NCBI GenBank assembly: GCA_005776545.1
Contig: SXOY01000332.1
Coordinates: 1-7,252, forward strand
Length of the DNA stretch: 7,252 nucleotides
From: Planctomycetia bacterium
GTDB lineage: Bacteria; Planctomycetota; Phycisphaerae; Phycisphaerales; UBA1924
Direction of reading: 5' to 3'
Each line of letters opens with the position of its first letter. The first letter of the stretch is position 1. The position numbers were made by a program, and so were the translations under genes. Under the pieces are notes generated by a model, which had not been told where the DNA came from, ran no database searches, and saw nothing but the letters and a program-made list of their open reading frames with translations. Positions 5,490-7,252 of the stretch are shown piece after piece.

Positions 5490-6953
5490 TTAGTATGTGA
5501 AATTCGCGTTGGGGTGAGTCGAGCCAAGCGTGTCGGCGCCAACGGAGCCGTTGACGGCAGCGCTGGCGAAGCCAGTGCGGTCGATGATGGGGCCGTAGTA
5601 GTTGCTGGCGACGAAGGTCCAGTTGATCGTATTTCCCGAGCATGTATTCCTGACGATTACGTTGCTGGCGCCGTCGACGTCGATGCCGCGATCGGCATCA
5701 GTGCAGTTGTTCCCCTCAATGCGATTGTGGCTGTTCAGAACATGGATACCCGCACCGTCATTTGCTCCCTGCCCGCAGGCGAACACTTCGTTATCGCGGA
5801 TAATGCAGGCGTTATTGCCACGAATGCCGTCTAGGCTGCTGAAGGAAACGTTGCAGCCAGCGATCGTGCCCTCGTTTATCTCAATCCCGTATGAACTGCA
5901 GTTAGCCACTTTGCAGTTCGTAATCGCGCAGCCGGTTCCCGAGATTCCTATTGAATTGATTTGTGATGTACAGTTGGTGGCCGAACCGCCGAGCAAAAGC
6001 GCGATCCCGATTCCTATGTTGTTATACGATGTGCAGTCGGCGATGTTGCTGCCAGATCCTCCAGAAATCCCGCGCATTCCGCTCAGTTGAACCGAGCAGT
6101 TGGTGATCGCGCCACCGCTGCCAGTGTTAATACCGCTAGCGTCGTTTTGAGAAGTGGAGCAGCCCGAGACGGTGCAGCTATTGCCGGCATTGATACCGTT
6201 GCCCCCGTTGTCGAATGATGAAGAGTCGCTGACAGTGCAGCTAACGCCAACGTTAATACCGTTGCCGTTGTTTTGGTAAACCGCGCAGTTTGTCACTGAG
6301 CAGCCCCCCAATGTGCTGATCCCGTAGGTTCCATTTCCGGTGCCCGAGCAGTTGGTGACCGCACTCCCGTTGCCGGTGTGAATGCCAGCGACAATGTTGA
6401 ACGCGGCGGAGCAGTTCGACACTGTGCTGCTGCTGGTGGTCTGGATGCCGTAACCAGTGTTGCCTGTGGCATTGATCTTTTCCACGCGGCTGTTGATCAG
6501 GGAAATAGAAGCGGAGGAAAGGTCCACGCCGTCGCCGCCCCAATTGCGGACCGATCCATTGACCACCGCGACGTTAAAAATGTTATTTCCCACCACACTT
6601 ATTCCATCAAGCGACCCGGGCACTCCTAGGAGCTCAAAGCCCATGAGATCGAGCGTCACGCCGCTGGACGCAATTTCGATTCCGTGCCGGCTGTTTACGC
6701 CTGTGATATTGCCCGTGAGGTAGTACGATCCGGGCTGGGTAATCCGGTAGAGATTTGTGCCCAGACCTGGCGTGTTGATCAAATTGACCGCAATCCGCGG
6801 CTCGACTTCGCTTAGTGTCTTGTGGGTAGAGGCAACTGGGCCAATTGGCGGATCGAGAGGGCCAGCATAGAGCACAGTTCCAGTGAGGAGAAGTACTAGA
6901 AAAGACAGGGAAAAAGCAGATTTTGTGCCAGACGTTAGATTCATACAACTCAT
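5490..6953 (-). CDS. Secreted right-handed parallel beta-helix protein, paralog 1 (10 rung positions)
   Basis: 487 residues, first gene of the block and the longest paralog. The ATG at 6953 has AGGAG 7 nt upstream; a second ATG at codon 4 would be 16 nt away and is less likely. Signal peptide cleavage is likely after A30 (LYA|GPL). N-terminal module: KTLSEVEPRIAVN, PGSYYLTGN (74-82), HGIEI (90-94), LDLMGF (101-106), GSLDGI (113-118). NTPGD of the others is here NTPGL. Rung positions run C181, C202, C223, S244, C265, C286, C307, C328, C347, C367: seven steps of exactly 21, then 19 and 20, with serine replacing cysteine once. That is three rungs more than its paralogs. The C-terminal module (GAGIHVLN, NRIEGNNCTDAD, VIVRNTC, GPIIDR) ends GSTHPNANFTY. 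No enzyme motif or surface anchor is seen. The 5' leader shares sequence with that of paralog 3. A structural or glycan-binding extracellular role is inferred from the fold. Confidence 0.9.
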   Translation of the reverse strand: MSCMNLTSGTKSAFSLSFLVLLLTGTVLYAGPLDPPIGPVASTHKTLSEVEPRIAVNLINTPGLGTNLYRITQPGSYYLTGNITGVNSRHGIEIASSGVTLDLMGFELLGVPGSLDGISVVGNNIFNVAVVNGSVRNWGGDGVDLSSASISLINSRVEKINATGNTGYGIQTTSSSTVSNCSAAFNIVAGIHTGNGSAVTNCSGTGNGTYGISTLGGCSVTNCAVYQNNGNGINVGVSCTVSDSSSFDNGGNGINAGNSCTVSGCSTSQNDASGINTGSGGAITNCSVQLSGMRGISGGSGSNIADCTSYNNIGIGIALLLGGSATNCTSQINSIGISGTGCAITNCKVANCSSYGIEINEGTIAGCNVSFSSLDGIRGNNACIIRDNEVFACGQGANDGAGIHVLNSHNRIEGNNCTDADRGIDVDGASNVIVRNTCSGNTINWTFVASNYYGPIIDRTGFASAAVNGSVGADTLGSTHPNANFTY

Positions 6954-6960
6954 TTGCAGG

Positions 6961-6965
6961 CTCCT
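6961..6965 (-). promoter_or_regulatory. Ribosome binding site deciding the start at 6953
   Basis: AGGAG on the minus strand, 7 nt before the first of two close ATGs of beta-helix paralog 1, favouring 6953 over 6944. Confidence 0.75.
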
Positions 6966-7111
6966 GAGGAAAAGGGTCTCTACTCAGGAAAGCGAGAAGT
7001 TGTGATTGAAGAGCTAACCTAGTCAGAGGATCCTCAGCCGAAACAAGCCGATAACACCGATATCAATGCGAATTCAACGAGCGCAAAGTACCTTGTGCCT
7101 AACTAACAGTG
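6966..7111 (-). other. Upstream region of the operon, promoter not resolved
   Basis: This non-coding stretch between the first operon gene and the IS end must hold the operon promoter unless the IS supplies it. It contains a perfect 10-bp palindrome GAGGATCCTC (7026-7035), a possible operator or chance, and the AAGCGAGAA block (6990-6998) shared with the leader of paralog 3. No strong -35/-10 pair is visible. Confidence 0.35.
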
Positions 7112-7160
7112 TGACCCTGCCCACGAACAACGGACACCGTCGAACCTCGGTATGGTTCGT

Positions 7161-7167
7161 AAAGGAG
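7161..7167 (+). promoter_or_regulatory. Ribosome binding site of the OrfA transposase
   Basis: AAAGGAG, 7 nt before the ATG at 7175. Confidence 0.7.
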
Positions 7168-7174
7168 TTCGTGT

Positions 7175-7252
7175 ATGCCACGCAAGGTATATTCCCAGGA
7201 GTTCAAAGAGTCGGCGATCCGATTGGCTCGTCAGGAAGGGTCGTCAGTCGCC
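7175..7252 (+). CDS. IS3-family transposase OrfA, N-terminal fragment cut by the window edge
   Basis: ATG at 7175 with AAAGGAG 7 nt upstream; 26 codons run off the window end. The translation begins MPRKVYSQEFKESAIRLARQ, followed by EGSSVA. This is the start of the IS3/IS911-type OrfA (transposase_8-like) helix-turn-helix protein: a basic N-terminus, [YF]-[ST]-x-E-F-K-x-x-[AS]-[IV]-x-L, then G-x-S-V-A opening the DNA-binding helices. In this family OrfA binds the element's ends and is joined to the DDE integrase OrfB by programmed frameshifting; OrfB would lie beyond the window. The gene points away from the beta-helix operon. Whether the element is intact cannot be told from here. Confidence 0.85.
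   Translation, partial: MPRKVYSQEFKESAIRLARQEGSSVA

Larger units (their letters stand above)
783..6953 (-). other. Probable five-gene operon of secreted proteins
   Basis: Five genes face the same way with gaps of 72, 101, 48 and 55 bp, each with its own Shine-Dalgarno sequence, and no intrinsic terminator is visible in the gaps. All five products carry Sec signal peptides. The 101-bp gap before the third gene is the likeliest place for an internal promoter, but no convincing -35/-10 pair was found. Co-transcription is inferred. Confidence 0.65.
1495..6953 (-). repeat. Tandem gene array: four paralogous beta-helix genes
   Basis: Four head-to-tail copies share the order signal peptide, N-terminal module, 21-residue rungs, C-terminal module. 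The PGSYYLTxN coding block recurs near 2505-2531, 3814-3840, 5184-5210 and 6708-6734. Matched positions differ mostly at wobble bases, so these are old duplications kept at protein level, not recent identical copies. Confidence 0.9.
7112..7252 (+). mobile_element. Left end of an IS3-family insertion sequence (partial)
   Basis: The stretch from 7112, TGACCCTGCCCACGAACAAC then GGACACC, resembles IS3-family terminal inverted repeats, which start with TG and often read TGAxCTGCCCC...GGACACC. It lies 63 bp before the OrfA start, a usual distance. The exact boundary (TG at 7110 or 7112) cannot be fixed, because the right end and the target-site duplication are outside the window. Confidence 0.6.

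Noticed and set aside
1495..6953. Dense short repeats that could suggest a CRISPR array
   Set aside because: The repeats are degenerate 63-base coding units (21 codons) differing at many positions, without constant direct repeats or unique spacers.
1495..6953. Calling the beta-helix proteins pectate lyases or NosD
   Set aside because: The fold is shared, but no lyase catalytic residues or NosD gene context (nosZ, nosF, nosY) can be seen.
7049..7077. Candidate minus-strand promoter, TTGAAT followed by TGTTAT or TTATCG
   Set aside because: Spacing or -10 match is poor in either reading (15-nt spacer with 4 of 6, or 17 nt with a worse -10). It is no better than chance for this composition.

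Overview
The window most likely comes from a planctomycete, probably of the Phycisphaerae/Phycisphaerales type. The evidence is a secreted protein ending in a two-EF-hand, dockerin-like domain with a terminal Gly-Cys, next to large secreted right-handed beta-helix proteins of a style common in that group. No rRNA, tRNA or housekeeping gene is present, so the assignment is an inference. Overall base composition is moderate, with clearly GC-richer patches.

Layout, left to right. At 1-771 (+) lies an alanine-rich, alpha-helical, TPR-like protein with one N-terminal membrane segment; its reading frame is open to the window edge. It converges, with only 11 bp between stop codons, on a five-gene block on the minus strand (6953 down to 783). 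In transcription order the block holds four paralogous secreted beta-helix proteins (5490-6953, 4161-5417, 2794-4059, 1495-2745) and then a smaller secreted protein (783-1439). That last protein has four W-x-E-N-[I/V]-G repeats and the dockerin-like domain. Gaps are 72, 101, 48 and 55 bp, each gene has a Shine-Dalgarno sequence 5-7 nt from its start codon, and no terminator is visible between genes, so a single operon is likely. At the right edge (about 7112-7252, +) is the left end of an insertion sequence with the first 26 codons of an IS3-type OrfA transposase.

The main signal is the paralog family. Each protein has a Sec signal peptide ending just before Gly-Pro, a conserved N-terminal module (PGSYYLTxN, LDLxGF), a stack of about 21-residue rungs each carrying a cysteine at the same position, a conserved C-terminal module, and an invariant end (GST[D/H]PNANFxY). 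Three members have seven cysteine-marked rungs. The first gene has ten positions, about three rungs more, which accounts for its extra ~66-71 residues.

A reasonable but unproven reading is a cell-surface or extracellular assembly: four rod-like beta-helix proteins made together with one calcium-binding, dockerin-bearing repeat protein. No enzyme active site, anchor or partner domain is recognisable in the beta-helix proteins, so their biochemical role stays open.
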